A stretch of DNA of 64,000 bases from Gammaproteobacteria bacterium (GTDB lineage: Bacteria; Pseudomonadota; Gammaproteobacteria; JADZEE01), in assembly GCA_020850735.1 (NCBI GenBank), contig JADZEE010000065.1, positions 1-64,000 on the forward strand. Reading direction: 5' to 3'. The stretch's first letter is position 1, and every line of letters starts with the position of its first letter. The position numbers and the translations under genes are program-made. Positions 44,651 to 53,694 of this stretch are shown one piece after another. The notes beneath the pieces were generated by a model. It saw nothing but the letters and a program-made list of their open reading frames with translations, had not been told where the DNA came from and ran no database searches.

Positions 44651-47074
44651 ATGGCAGTACCGGCGAACGACGTGTCGCAGCAGACGGGGCTACCGGCACG
44701 GATCGGGCGATTCGTGCCGCTGCGCCGGCTGGGCCGTGGTGCCCAGGGCGCCGTCTATCTCGCCACCGATCCCGACCTCGGCCGCGAAGTCGCCATCAAG
44801 ACCCTGCTGGTGCGGGGCCGCGAACCGGATCGCCTGCTGGAGGAAGCGCGCAACGTCGGGCGCCTGCAGCACGCCAATATCGTGCCGCTGTACGCGATCG
44901 ACACTCACGACGGCCTGCCCCACCTGGTGTACCAGTACGTCGAGGGCCGCACGCTGCGGGAGCTGCTCGCCACGGACAAGGCCCTGCCGATCCACCGCGC
45001 CCTGGAGATCAGCAGCGCCCTGTGCGACGCGATGAGCTGCGCGCACGAGCTCGGCATCGTCCACCGCGATCTCAGCCCGGCCAACATCCTCATCGACGCC
45101 ACCGGCGCACCGCGCGTGCTCGACTTCGGCGTCGCCAGCGTCGTCGGCACCGGCACCGGCCACAGTGACATCGTCGGCACGCCGAACTACATGGCCCCCG
45201 AGGCGCTCAACGGTCAACCCGCCGGGCCGGCCGCAGACGTGTTTTCGCTCGCGGCGGTGCTGCACGAGATGCTCACCGGCGTGCAGGCGTTCGCGGCCGA
45301 CAACCCCATGGCGGTGATGTACCAGATCGCCCACGAGCGATCGCTGCCGCCGTCGATGATCAATCGCGCCGTCGAGCCCGCGCTCGACGCCATCGTCGGC
45401 AAGGGTCTGAGCAAGGACGTCGCCGACCGCTACCAAAGCGCCGCCGAGATGCGCGCGGCGATCGACGCCTACCTGCAGCCGGCGAGCGAAACGGAAGACG
45501 ACGCCGGTGGCGCCGGCGCACAGCACGGCTCGGTGGAGTTCCTGCTCCGCCGCATGCGGCGCAAGCCGGACTTTCCCGCCGTCTCGCAGCACGTCGCCGA
45601 AATCAGCAACAAGACCCGAACCGCCGACGCCTGCCACGCCAACGAGCTGGCCAACGTCATCCTCAAGGACTTCGCGCTGACGACCAAGGTGCTGCGGCTG
45701 TGCAACTCGGCCATCTATGGCCAGTACGGCGGCGAGATCAGCACCGTCAGCCGCGCCGTGCTGATCCTCGGCTACGAGCAGGTACGACTGGCGGCGCTGA
45801 GCATCGCGCTGTTCGAGCACCTGAAAAACGGCGACCAGGCCGAAGAGCTGAAGCACGCGATGTGCGGCTCGTTGCTGAGCGCCATGATCGCGCGCGGTGT
45901 CGCCCGGCGCGCCGGCATCGAGGTCGAGGAGGCCTTCATCGCCGCCATGTTCCACCGCCTCGGCAGACTGCTCACCGTCTATTACTTCCCCGAGGAAACC
46001 GCGGACATCAAGGGGCTCATGGCGAGCAAGGACATGACCGAGTCCGCCGCCGTGCGCGCGGTGCTCGGCATCGGCTACGTGGACATCGGCATGGCCGTCG
46101 GACGCGAATGGCAGCTCCCGGACGACATCGTCAACGCCATGAAAGAATTACGCGGCGAGCCCCTCGCCCGGGCGACCAGCCACGGCACCGCCATCGCCCA
46201 GGTGGCGGTGTTCGCCAACGAGATCTGCGCGGCCGCCGCGGATCCGGCCGACGATCAGCCGCGCGCGGCTCTCGACGGCGTCGTTGCGCGCTTTCGCGAC
46301 TGCTTCGATCTCGACCTCGACAAGGTGGCCGGCATCGTCAGGGACGCCACCGAGGAGATGCAGGAATACGCGGCGATCATCGAGGTCGACGTCCGCGCCA
46401 GCGCAACGGTCGGCAGGCTCGCCAGGCGCTGCATCCGCGCGCAGGTGGTGGCCACCGAAGCGGTTGCCGATCCCGACGCCCGCGCCGATCCCGGCGGCGA
46501 CGCCGGTACCGCGGCCCAAACCGACGGGGCAGCGGCGAGCGCGGCCGGCGCCGACCTCGCGCGGCGCGCGATCCTGGTGAACGCCATCGCCGACATGACC
46601 AACGCGCTGCTCAACGGCTGCGCCCTGAACGATCTGTTCGTGATGCTGCTCGAAGGCCTGTATCGCGGCATGGGCTTCTCGCACGTGCTGTTCTGCGCCC
46701 GCGATCCCCGCCAGGGCGTGTTCGCGGCACGCTACGGCTTCGGTGCCGGCGTCGAGGAGCTCATACCGCGGTTCCGCTTCACGCCCGCGGGCGACACCGA
46801 CGTGTTCAGCCACGCCGTGAGCAGCGGATGCGAGCACGTCATCATCGATGCCGGCGCGACGGGGCTGCGCCACGCCGTGCCCGCATGGTGCCGGGAGCTC
46901 GTCGCGCCGCGCTCCCTCGTCCTGTTCCCGCTGGTCGCGAACAAGCGCTGCATCGCCGTGATTTACGCCGACACGCAGGCGAGCCCGGCGATCATCACGG
47001 CCGAGGATCTGCGGCTGATGAAGACCCTGGTCAACCAGGCGGTGCTCGCCGTACGCCAGCACGTGCAGCGCTGA
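44651..47074 (+). CDS. Serine/threonine kinase - HDOD - GAF signalling fusion
   Basis: An 807-residue cytoplasmic signal protein. An N-terminal Hanks-type kinase (about 18-275) has the Gly loop LGRGAQGAVY, VAIK (Lys50), HRDLSPANIL (Asp140, Asn145), DFG (158-160) and APE, so it should be active. An HDOD domain (about 290-490) follows, with the typical DFALTTKVLRLCNSAIYG helix, and then a C-terminal GAF domain (about 640-800). HDOD and GAF domains are sensory or protein-interaction modules. The order kinase-HDOD-GAF in one chain is uncommon. It lies between ratA (divergent) and smpB with no partner that names its signal. Confidence 0.85.
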   Translation: MAVPANDVSQQTGLPARIGRFVPLRRLGRGAQGAVYLATDPDLGREVAIKTLLVRGREPDRLLEEARNVGRLQHANIVPLYAIDTHDGLPHLVYQYVEGRTLRELLATDKALPIHRALEISSALCDAMSCAHELGIVHRDLSPANILIDATGAPRVLDFGVASVVGTGTGHSDIVGTPNYMAPEALNGQPAGPAADVFSLAAVLHEMLTGVQAFAADNPMAVMYQIAHERSLPPSMINRAVEPALDAIVGKGLSKDVADRYQSAAEMRAAIDAYLQPASETEDDAGGAGAQHGSVEFLLRRMRRKPDFPAVSQHVAEISNKTRTADACHANELANVILKDFALTTKVLRLCNSAIYGQYGGEISTVSRAVLILGYEQVRLAALSIALFEHLKNGDQAEELKHAMCGSLLSAMIARGVARRAGIEVEEAFIAAMFHRLGRLLTVYYFPEETADIKGLMASKDMTESAAVRAVLGIGYVDIGMAVGREWQLPDDIVNAMKELRGEPLARATSHGTAIAQVAVFANEICAAAADPADDQPRAALDGVVARFRDCFDLDLDKVAGIVRDATEEMQEYAAIIEVDVRASATVGRLARRCIRAQVVATEAVADPDARADPGGDAGTAAQTDGAAASAAGADLARRAILVNAIADMTNALLNGCALNDLFVMLLEGLYRGMGFSHVLFCARDPRQGVFAARYGFGAGVEELIPRFRFTPAGDTDVFSHAVSSGCEHVIIDAGATGLRHAVPAWCRELVAPRSLVLFPLVANKRCIAVIYADTQASPAIITAEDLRLMKTLVNQAVLAVRQHVQR

Positions 47075-47166
47075 GCCGCCGTCGCGCCGGCCCGGCGTTG
47101 CTATAATCGCCGCACCCGTCCCGGCGGCCGCGCGTCCCGCGCCGGCCGTTGCCACCGAATCGAGCC

Positions 47167-47643
47167 ATGAACAAATCCCGTCCCCAGGGAACCTCGACCA
47201 TCGTCCTCAACAAGAAGGCGCGGCACGACTTCGCCCTCGAGGACCGATTCGAGGCCGGCCTCGTGCTGGAAGGCTGGGAGGTCAAGAGCCTGCGCGCCGG
47301 ACGGGTGCAACTGCGTGACGCCTACGTCATTCTCAAAAACGGCGAGGCCTGGCTGCTCGGCGCCACCATCACGCCGCTGCCGTCGGCCTCGACCCACATC
47401 GAGCCCGATCCCCAGAGGACCCGCAAGCTGCTGCTGCACGGGGACGAAATCGCACGCCTGATCGGCGCCGTCGAGCGCAAGGGCTACGCCCTGGTCGCCA
47501 CCGCGATGTACTGGAAGAAAGGCCGCGCCAAGCTCGAGCTGGCGCTGGCCAAGGGCAAGAAAGCGCACGACAAGCGCGCCGCGACCCACGATCGCGAATG
47601 GGAGCGCGAACAGCGCCGGCTGCTCAAGAGCCGCAGCCGCTGA
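47167..47643 (+). CDS. smpB: SsrA-binding protein SmpB
   Basis: It binds tmRNA and delivers it to stalled ribosomes. The 158 residues start from an ATG at 47167; the earlier ATG at 47149 in the open frame is less likely. The OB-fold has [39 protein letters not shown] and [11 protein letters not shown], and the basic C-terminal tail is present. ssrA follows 57 bases downstream. Confidence 0.97.
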   Translation: MNKSRPQGTSTIVLNKKARHDFALEDRFEAGLVLEGWEVKSLRAGRVQLRDAYVILKNGEAWLLGATITPLPSASTHIEPDPQRTRKLLLHGDEIARLIGAVERKGYALVATAMYWKKGRAKLELALAKGKKAHDKRAATHDREWEREQRRLLKSRSR

Positions 47644-47699
47644 CGGCCGCGGTCCGTGACGGGAACCCGGCGGCGGGTTACTATCTCTAAGGACACCAA

Positions 47700-48062
47700 G
47701 GGGGCGACCTGGATTCGACGTGGGTCGCGAAACCCGAGGGGCATGCCGAGGTGCAGTGACCTCGTAAATAACGCTGCAAACCTGATAGTTGCCAACGACG
47801 ACAACTACGCACTCGCTGCTTAATACCCAGTAGGGTGCCGTCTGACCGGGCCGTGCTTGTGCGACCGGATCCCAGGCGTCGACTCACACAAGCTCGCGAC
47901 GAAGTGCGTCCGGCGCCGAGTCGTTAAAACCCAAACCGGACTCGCCGTCTGCGTGCCCTGCCGCTCGGGCTGCAGGCGGTCAAATACAAAGAGCCGGCTA
48001 CGCATGTAGAACCGACGGCAGAGCACTTGCGGACGCGGGTTCGATTCCCGCCGCCTCCACCA
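47700..48062 (+). ncRNA. ssrA: tmRNA (transfer-messenger RNA)
   Basis: A 363-base tmRNA. The 5' GGGGGCG pairs with CGCCTCC at 48052-48058, followed by A and the encoded CCA (48060-48062). The T-arm GGGTTCGATTCCC and the 5' GGATTCGACG stretch are standard. The tag frame is 47791-47823 and encodes ANDDNYALAA then TAA. The 3' end is the insertion site for the island that follows, and the gene remains complete. Confidence 0.96.
48036..48062. other. Probable attachment site (attL) in the tmRNA 3' end
   Basis: A tyrosine integrase gene starts 189 bases after the tmRNA 3' end, and integrases of this type often use the T-arm/acceptor part of tRNA or tmRNA genes. The second copy of the site would lie beyond 64000; no repeat of the tmRNA 3' end was seen further along the window. 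The exact crossover length cannot be given. Confidence 0.4.
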
Positions 48063-48067
48063 TTAGA

Positions 48068-48091
48068 GAGTTTTCAAGCCCCTGAAAACTC
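48068..48091 (+). terminator. Hairpin just after ssrA
   Basis: GAGTTTTCA-AGCCCC-TGAAAACTC is a perfect 9-bp stem with a 6-base loop, 5 bases after the CCA. It may serve in tmRNA 3' processing or in att-site recognition. Confidence 0.5.
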
Positions 48092-48095
48092 AAGG

Positions 48096-48125
48096 AAAAG
48101 CGCCCCTAGTGGCGCTTTTTTCTTT
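48096..48125 (+). terminator. Intrinsic terminator of ssrA
   Basis: AAAAGCGCC and GGCGCTTTT form a 9-bp stem (48096-48104 with 48111-48119) around a 6-base loop, followed by a T-rich tail. It ends the tmRNA transcript before the island genes. Confidence 0.85.
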
Positions 48126-48200
48126 TCTAAATCAAGCAAATACGTTTAGCAGACAGGTATCTCGCCACATCCCGTTATACCAGGCCTTTGCGCCCTTTCC

Positions 48201-48248
48201 GGGGGTATGTTTGGGGGTATAAAATACTCCCAGCCAGGAAATACCCCC
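48201..48248 (+). promoter_or_regulatory. Cluster of GGGGGTAT repeats before the integrase start
   Basis: GGGGGTAT occurs directly twice (48201-48208, 48213-48220), and inverted as ATACTCCC (48224-48231, one mismatch) and ATACCCCC (48241-48248). The last copy ends two bases before the integrase ATG. A TATAAA at 48218-48223 lies inside. This looks like an autoregulatory operator over the promoter and ribosome site, or arm-type integrase sites. Confidence 0.55.
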
Positions 48249-48250
48249 AG

Positions 48251-49474
48251 ATGCTGACGATCCAGGAAATCAAGAACGCGAAGGCCGGTGACAAGCCCCG
48301 GAAGCTCTACGACCGCGACGGCCTGTACCTTTTCGTCACCCCAACCGGCGGCAAGCTCTGGCGCGGCAAGTACCGCGTCAAAGGCCGGGAGAAAACCCTC
48401 AGCCTCGGTCCCTACCCCAAGATCGGCCTGGCCGAGGCGCGTGAGAAGTGGCAGGACGCGCGAAAGCTCGACGACCCCTCCGCGGTCAAACAGGTGGAGA
48501 AGCAGGCTTCAGATTCGGCGACGCCGACCTTCCTCGCCGTCGCCAAGGAGTGGCACACGCGCCAGACGCCCGGCTGGACCCGCAAGCACGCTTCCCAGGT
48601 CTGGCGCTCCCTCGAGATCGACATCCTGCCGACGCTGGGCCCGCGTCCCGTCGACGAGATCCAGCCGCGCGAGATCATGTCCCTGATCGAGGGCATCGAG
48701 GACCGCGGCGCTGGCGAGATCGCCACTCGGGTACTGCAGCGGGTGCGGGCCGTCTTCTCCCGGGCCGTGGCTCTCGGCTACCGAGACGTCAATCCGGCCG
48801 GCGAACTTCGCAATCACCTCAAGCCGCGCAAGAAGGGACAACAGACCGCGCTTGCCGCCGAGGAGCTGCCGGCGTTCCTGCACGCACTCGATGCCTACAA
48901 CGGTGACGCGGCGACACGCCTGGGTCTGCGCCTGCTGATCCTCACCCTCGCCCGCACCAGCGAGGTCCGCGAAGCAAAGTGGACCGAGTTCGACCGTCAG
49001 GAAGGGGTGTGGGTAGTTCCAGCGGAGCGAATGAAGAACCGCCGCGAGCACCGCGTGCCCCTGTCGCAGCAGGCGCTCGCCACGCTCGGGGAGCTGCACA
49101 AAGTCACCGGCCACTCACAGTGGCTGATGCCTGGTCGGCTCGAGGACAAACCGGCCAGCCAAAACACCATGATCTTCGCGGTCTACCGGATGGGCTTCCA
49201 CAAGCGCACCACCGTCCACGGCTTCCGCGCCCTGGCCTCGACGATCCTCAACGAGGCCGTCACGGAGATCGACGCCAAGAAGCATCGCATGTGGTCCGTC
49301 GATGCGGTCGAACGCGCTCTCGCCCACACCGAGCAGAACAAGGTCAAGGGCGCCTACGACCGGGGCGACCGATTCGAGGAGCGGACCCGCCTGATTCAGT
49401 GGTGGGCTGACCACCTAGACGCGGTCACCAAGTCCCCGGCCACGATCGAATCCCAGAGCAAAGGTACCGTGTGA
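48251..49474 (+). CDS. Tyrosine recombinase / integrase of the P4 type (DUF4102)
   Basis: 407 residues from the ATG at 48251 (MLTIQEIKNAKAGDKPRKL). An upstream in-frame start at 48188 is possible but lies in the repeat cluster. The N-terminal DUF4102 arm-binding domain (LYDRDGLYLFVTPTGGKLW) is followed by a SAM-like core-binding domain and the catalytic domain. That domain has the first Arg in ARTSEVREAKW, the HxxR in HGFRALASTIL, and the nucleophile Tyr in GAYDRGD near the C-terminus. It lies next to ssrA, so it is the integrase of the island. Confidence 0.93.
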   Translation: MLTIQEIKNAKAGDKPRKLYDRDGLYLFVTPTGGKLWRGKYRVKGREKTLSLGPYPKIGLAEAREKWQDARKLDDPSAVKQVEKQASDSATPTFLAVAKEWHTRQTPGWTRKHASQVWRSLEIDILPTLGPRPVDEIQPREIMSLIEGIEDRGAGEIATRVLQRVRAVFSRAVALGYRDVNPAGELRNHLKPRKKGQQTALAAEELPAFLHALDAYNGDAATRLGLRLLILTLARTSEVREAKWTEFDRQEGVWVVPAERMKNRREHRVPLSQQALATLGELHKVTGHSQWLMPGRLEDKPASQNTMIFAVYRMGFHKRTTVHGFRALASTILNEAVTEIDAKKHRMWSVDAVERALAHTEQNKVKGAYDRGDRFEERTRLIQWWADHLDAVTKSPATIESQSKGTV

Positions 49475-49601
49475 CCAGCTTCTGCCGCGGATTCAGTCGG
49501 TTGGAAACCACGACGCCGGTTGCATTGGTTTTCTGCAGCCATCGCCAGCCATACCAATACCATCCCAACACGTGAGGTCGCGATAGCACAGGAGACCAAC
49601 G

Positions 49602-49778
49602 ATGAAACGACTGATTACCGACAAGCAGCTCAAGGAGAAACTGGGCGGCTGCTCCGATATGACAATCTGGCGCCTGCGGCGTGAGGGGAAGCTCCCGAAG
49701 CCTAGAAAGCTGGGAAGCCGAAACGTGACGCCCGAAGAAGAGGCAGACAAGGCGATCGCGGCGCTAATAGGTCTGTAG
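49602..49778 (+). CDS. AlpA-like excisionase / DNA-binding regulator
   Basis: A 58-residue protein with a MerR-like HTH of the AlpA type: KQLKEKLGGCSDMTIWRLRREGKLPKPRKLGSR covers the recognition helix (written as segments, residues 9-40). ATG is preceded by AGGAGA. AlpA proteins regulate integrase/excision in P4-like islands. It follows the integrase by 127 bases, where such genes are common. Confidence 0.75.
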   Translation: MKRLITDKQLKEKLGGCSDMTIWRLRREGKLPKPRKLGSRNVTPEEEADKAIAALIGL

Positions 49779-50004
49779 GAAGCGCTGAGGACCGTTTCCG
49801 TTTCGCCCGCCATAGCTTGTCTTGCCGCTCGCCATAGCATGGCCTCGCGTTCCGCTCCGCCACCTCACCACTGTCTGTCACTTCACACTGATCCCACACC
49901 AATTCACCCGTTTATGGATTGGGCCAGAATCGACATGCACCGCCTGACCATTGGAAACCCACGAAAACGGTGTAAAACTGGTGCCTATTTCAAGGGGTTA
50001 GGAA

Positions 50005-50247
50005 TTGCCACGGCCAAAGTCAAAGAAACGCAGCGTCCGCCTGTCGGTTGCTCTCGATGAGGCAGAGTACGAGGAACTGACGCGCCTTGGCGCGGAACTC
50101 GACCTGTCGGCGGCGTGGTTGATCCGGCGCGCGGTCTCGGAATTCGTGGCGCGGCACCGCGACGGTATCGCGCCCGACCTGCCCTTGCGGCCACCCGAGC
50201 TGGAAGCTACAGGACGGAAGACGACGGGAGGAACACGTGGCAAATGA
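50005..50247 (+). CDS. Ribbon-helix-helix (CopG-like) protein
   Basis: An 80-residue protein from a TTG start at 50005. A basic N-terminal strand (SKKRSVRLSVALD) is followed by two helices (EAEYEELTRLGAELD, AAWLIRRAVSEFVARHRD), the RHH plan of small DNA-binding repressors. No partner toxin is next to it. It precedes the sspF operon by 85 bases and could control it; that is inference. A small GCCGC/GCGGC hairpin lies between them. Confidence 0.65.
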   Translation: MPRPKSKKRSVRLSVALDEAEYEELTRLGAELDLSAAWLIRRAVSEFVARHRDGIAPDLPLRPPELEATGRKTTGGTRGK

Positions 50248-50332
50248 GTTCGGCCGCTTAGCGGCTTCTAATCCTGCGAGGGCGTCGGTGCCTCGCGCTG
50301 ACGCAAGCTTAGTGGGAGGAATTTAGGACGTC

Positions 50333-52165
50333 ATGGCCCACAGCAACAGTCTCATATCGTTCCTGCGACACTACGGCCCGATTCCGGCCAGCGACAACAT
50401 GTACGACGAGTTGATCCAGTCCGAGATCGAACGTCATGCGATCGAACCGGCAATCCATATTGATCCGGCACGCCTCGATGAAGTGCGAAGCAACTTCGAG
50501 TCAGCGACACCTCGCAACGTAATTCTGACGGGGACAGCAGGCGACGGTAAGACCTATCACTGCCGACGCATCTGGGAGCATTTCGGAGGCGATCCGGAAA
50601 AATGGAAGGCCGGGCAGAAGATCGTATCGCTTTCGCTTCCAGCATCAGACAAGACGATTACCATCGTCAAGGACCTGAGCGAACTGACGCAGAATGAGAA
50701 GGACACAACGATTGCGGATCTTGCGATGGCGGTCGCAGGGAAGAACGAAGACAAGGTGTTTCTTGTTGCGGCGAACGACGGGCAGCTTCTGGCAACATGG
50801 AGAGACTGGTCTGACACACAAGATGAAGCTGAACACCGGGTCTTCAAGTTACTCGAAGACATGCTGGTCGAAGAACGGACGACGGATGATGCGCTTATTC
50901 TTGACCTCTACAATCTCAGCCGTTTGGACGCGTCGGTCCATTTTCAGGGACTCGTAGAGCAGATCGTCGAGCACAAGCAATGGTCCCAATGCCAGGGCTG
51001 TGATCTTCTGAAAGAAGATGGAACTTCAACCTGCCCCATCCGCATAAACCGCGACCGGTTGCGCGGTGGATCGGACGACTTGGTATTCAGAAAGCGCCTC
51101 GGCGAGCTGATGAAACTGGCCCGCGCGAACCGGATGCATCTTCCGATTCGTGACCTCCTCCTTTTGGGCGTGAACATCCTCTTGGGTGACCGACAGGGCC
51201 AGCAAGTTCTCTTGACATGCCGAACTGCAAGAAACCGCGCGGAGAAGGAGGATTATCGACATACAAATCCTTATGCCAACGTGTTCGGCATGAACTTGCC
51301 GGAACGGCAACGACAGCAATACCAGGTATTCACAACGCTCGAAGGATTTGGAATCGGGCGCGAGACGGACAACAAGTTCGACAACCTGTTGATCTATGGC
51401 ACATACGATGACTCGGACCACTACAAGAAGTTTGTTTCCGACGATATCTACTACGGCGCACGGGCCTACGAGCCGTATTTGCGCGACTACCTCGAAGGGG
51501 AGCGCGAGAACATAGACGAGTTCATGCGCGCACTCGGCCGACAGCGACAGCGTCTTTTTTTCTCGCTACCGCCTGACAAGGCGTTCGATCCGTGGCGCCT
51601 GACTGTCTACCAGGCGTCGGGCCGCTTCCTGGAGTTCGTCTCTGGCCTTGCCAGCGGTGCTGATGTTTCGCGAACAGAGGAACTGCTCGTTAAGGGTCTC
51701 AACCGGACGTTCTGCGGCATGATGATCGACGACGGAACGCAACTTTATCTCGCCTCGTCGGGCGGAGACGGACGTGGCAGGATCGCCTCACTGCTAAACT
51801 ACGACCTGCCGACGAAGAGCCACAGACGCGACCCGTATCTCCACTTCACTGTCGCCGCGGACCAGGCAACACCATGTCTGCAAATCATCGATCCCGCAGG
51901 TGCAGGGAATGACGTTGTGGATAGCCTGAATCTCCAGCTAACGCATTTCGAGTACCTAGTGCGTGTCGCGGGCGGCAGTCTCCCTGCAAGCTTCTCACGC
52001 CAATGCAATGAGGATTTTCTCGATTTCAAGCTTCGTCTAATCAGCCGGCTCGACGAGCTGATCGGTGAAACGGCGTCAACTGACGAAGTGAATCTTCAAG
52101 CGTTGACTGTTGACGAAAGAGGGCGAGCGCATCCCGACAATATCCGGATCAGGGTGAGCCAATGA
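50333..52165 (+). CDS. sspF: SspF/DptF-like phosphorothioation-dependent restriction ATPase
   Basis: 610 residues from an ATG with GGGAGGA 13 bases ahead. A P-loop of the form GTAGDGKT is at 67-74, and the N-terminal NSLISFLRHYGPI fits DptF-type proteins. It should be an NTPase of the restriction complex that acts on DNA lacking phosphorothioate. First gene of sspFGH, overlapping sspG by 4 bases (ATGA). Base composition is near 52% GC in sampled lines, much lower than the chromosome. The name sspF rather than dptF rests on the nearby SspBCD genes. Confidence 0.8.
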   Translation: MAHSNSLISFLRHYGPIPASDNMYDELIQSEIERHAIEPAIHIDPARLDEVRSNFESATPRNVILTGTAGDGKTYHCRRIWEHFGGDPEKWKAGQKIVSLSLPASDKTITIVKDLSELTQNEKDTTIADLAMAVAGKNEDKVFLVAANDGQLLATWRDWSDTQDEAEHRVFKLLEDMLVEERTTDDALILDLYNLSRLDASVHFQGLVEQIVEHKQWSQCQGCDLLKEDGTSTCPIRINRDRLRGGSDDLVFRKRLGELMKLARANRMHLPIRDLLLLGVNILLGDRQGQQVLLTCRTARNRAEKEDYRHTNPYANVFGMNLPERQRQQYQVFTTLEGFGIGRETDNKFDNLLIYGTYDDSDHYKKFVSDDIYYGARAYEPYLRDYLEGERENIDEFMRALGRQRQRLFFSLPPDKAFDPWRLTVYQASGRFLEFVSGLASGADVSRTEELLVKGLNRTFCGMMIDDGTQLYLASSGGDGRGRIASLLNYDLPTKSHRRDPYLHFTVAADQATPCLQIIDPAGAGNDVVDSLNLQLTHFEYLVRVAGGSLPASFSRQCNEDFLDFKLRLISRLDELIGETASTDEVNLQALTVDERGRAHPDNIRIRVSQ

Positions 52166-53694
52166 ATTCGCCACTCGAAGCGCCGGCAAAGTACAGAAGC
52201 GATGTCAACGTATGGGTCGATGAGGCGATCTGGGGGCATCGCTTATATAACGATCAAACTCCATGGTTGGTCTTTTTGGAATTCCTGGCAATCTTTCAGT
52301 CTCGAAACTCCGAGGGACAGGCGCTCAACGAAAGCAGGCGTGACGGCGCGCACGAAACCTTCACCTATCATATTCCGAGACTGATCCCGCTACGGCAACT
52401 GATATTCAATAACCCGCATATCCGCCATTTAGAAGCAACGCTATCTTCGGATTCAGAGCGGTGGCGATCATGGCTGAAGACTTTCGCCACCGACGATGAT
52501 TTTAGCTATTTGCAGGGTCGGTTTGGTTCCTTTGCCCGACTTGCCCGCGTGATCGAGTTTTTTCAGACGACAGGCATCGAGCCTCACCGACAACGTCGGT
52601 GGAGTTCACGATTCCTGTTTCCATACGGCCCGAACTGTCTCTATGCGGATCTTCCCGCGAACATAAACGGCAGCCCTGACCGGCGCTTTTTCGCCCGCAG
52701 CGGGGAACTCCTGTACCTGATGTTGAATCGCAGCGGCGCAGGCCCTGAGATCGCAAAGGCGATCTCAGGGAAGCTACTGCGCAGCGATGAAACCTGGAAC
52801 CGCGTTGTCAATGCCCTTCTACCAGAGGGCTTCCGAGCAGATTCGAATTCTGTCGCCAGCACGATTGGATATCTTCCTTACGCTGAGCGCCCGGAATACG
52901 CCGCGCTTGCTGAAACCTGGAAGAGCCTGCTGCAACTTGACCTTCCGGGTGAAACGCTGCTCGACCCGCTCATGCGTCTCTCCGCATTACATATGCTTCT
53001 CTACATGTTGCGCAGAGGGAATGAAGAGATTGGCGACACGGGCGAGCCGAAATTCGTACTGGAGATTGCGTCTCCTAGAAAGACGACGATGTTTGAACTC
53101 TCGGCTGAAAACTTCGGTGCGAATCGGATGCTGTCCACCCGAGCCGTCCGCGCGCATGTGGAATCGGCGAAGGCGGATGAGCGGTGGCAGAAAGCGCTGG
53201 AGGCGCGCGCGCCAGCCGACGCAGTGCGCGAATATCTGACGGAGCGATTTGAATGGGAACCGGACGACGGACCGCCCTCCGGCGATCCCGACACCATTTT
53301 TGATACCCTGCGAGGCTACGCTGAAAAGAGGCACCAGCAGCATGTCGCCAAGGTCCATATGGAATGGGCACGACAGATCGGGCTTGCGGTATCCCGACGG
53401 GGAACCGGTACATGGTATTCGCCTGACGACTCGCTCCTGAAAGCTTTGGTTATATGCACTGTTGACGAGGGCCGCGAGGAATATCACCGGTTTTTGGCGA
53501 AACTCTATGAGCGCTTCCGTCTCGTCATCGGTGCAACCGAAGCCGAGCGCGCTTTCGGCTCTCTGCCGACGGATCAGAATGCGTTCATGCAAAACACGCA
53601 ACGCCTTGAGCAGCGACTGCGTACCCTCGGCCTGCTCCGCCGGTTGTCGGATGACTGCGCCTATGTCGAAAATCCGTTCAGGAGCCGCTTGTGA
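52162..53694 (+). CDS. sspG: SspG/DptG-like restriction component
   Basis: 510 residues, no standard catalytic motif that I can see. It is mainly helical with a basic C-terminal half. It is placed by position between the DptF-like and DptH-like genes, overlapping both by 4 bases (ATGA upstream, GTGA downstream), as dptG is in phosphorothioation-restriction operons. Homology by sequence should be confirmed; the call is mainly contextual. Confidence 0.65.
   Translation: MNSPLEAPAKYRSDVNVWVDEAIWGHRLYNDQTPWLVFLEFLAIFQSRNSEGQALNESRRDGAHETFTYHIPRLIPLRQLIFNNPHIRHLEATLSSDSERWRSWLKTFATDDDFSYLQGRFGSFARLARVIEFFQTTGIEPHRQRRWSSRFLFPYGPNCLYADLPANINGSPDRRFFARSGELLYLMLNRSGAGPEIAKAISGKLLRSDETWNRVVNALLPEGFRADSNSVASTIGYLPYAERPEYAALAETWKSLLQLDLPGETLLDPLMRLSALHMLLYMLRRGNEEIGDTGEPKFVLEIASPRKTTMFELSAENFGANRMLSTRAVRAHVESAKADERWQKALEARAPADAVREYLTERFEWEPDDGPPSGDPDTIFDTLRGYAEKRHQQHVAKVHMEWARQIGLAVSRRGTGTWYSPDDSLLKALVICTVDEGREEYHRFLAKLYERFRLVIGATEAERAFGSLPTDQNAFMQNTQRLEQRLRTLGLLRRLSDDCAYVENPFRSRL

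Noticed and set aside
44690-45955. Minus-strand open frame of 421 codons opposite the kinase gene
   Set aside because: It has no domain, and the plus-strand kinase has full catalytic motifs.
49779-50004. Direct repeat CGCCATAGC, twice within 35 bases
   Set aside because: It is a single short pair with no array structure; not a CRISPR and not enough to call a site.
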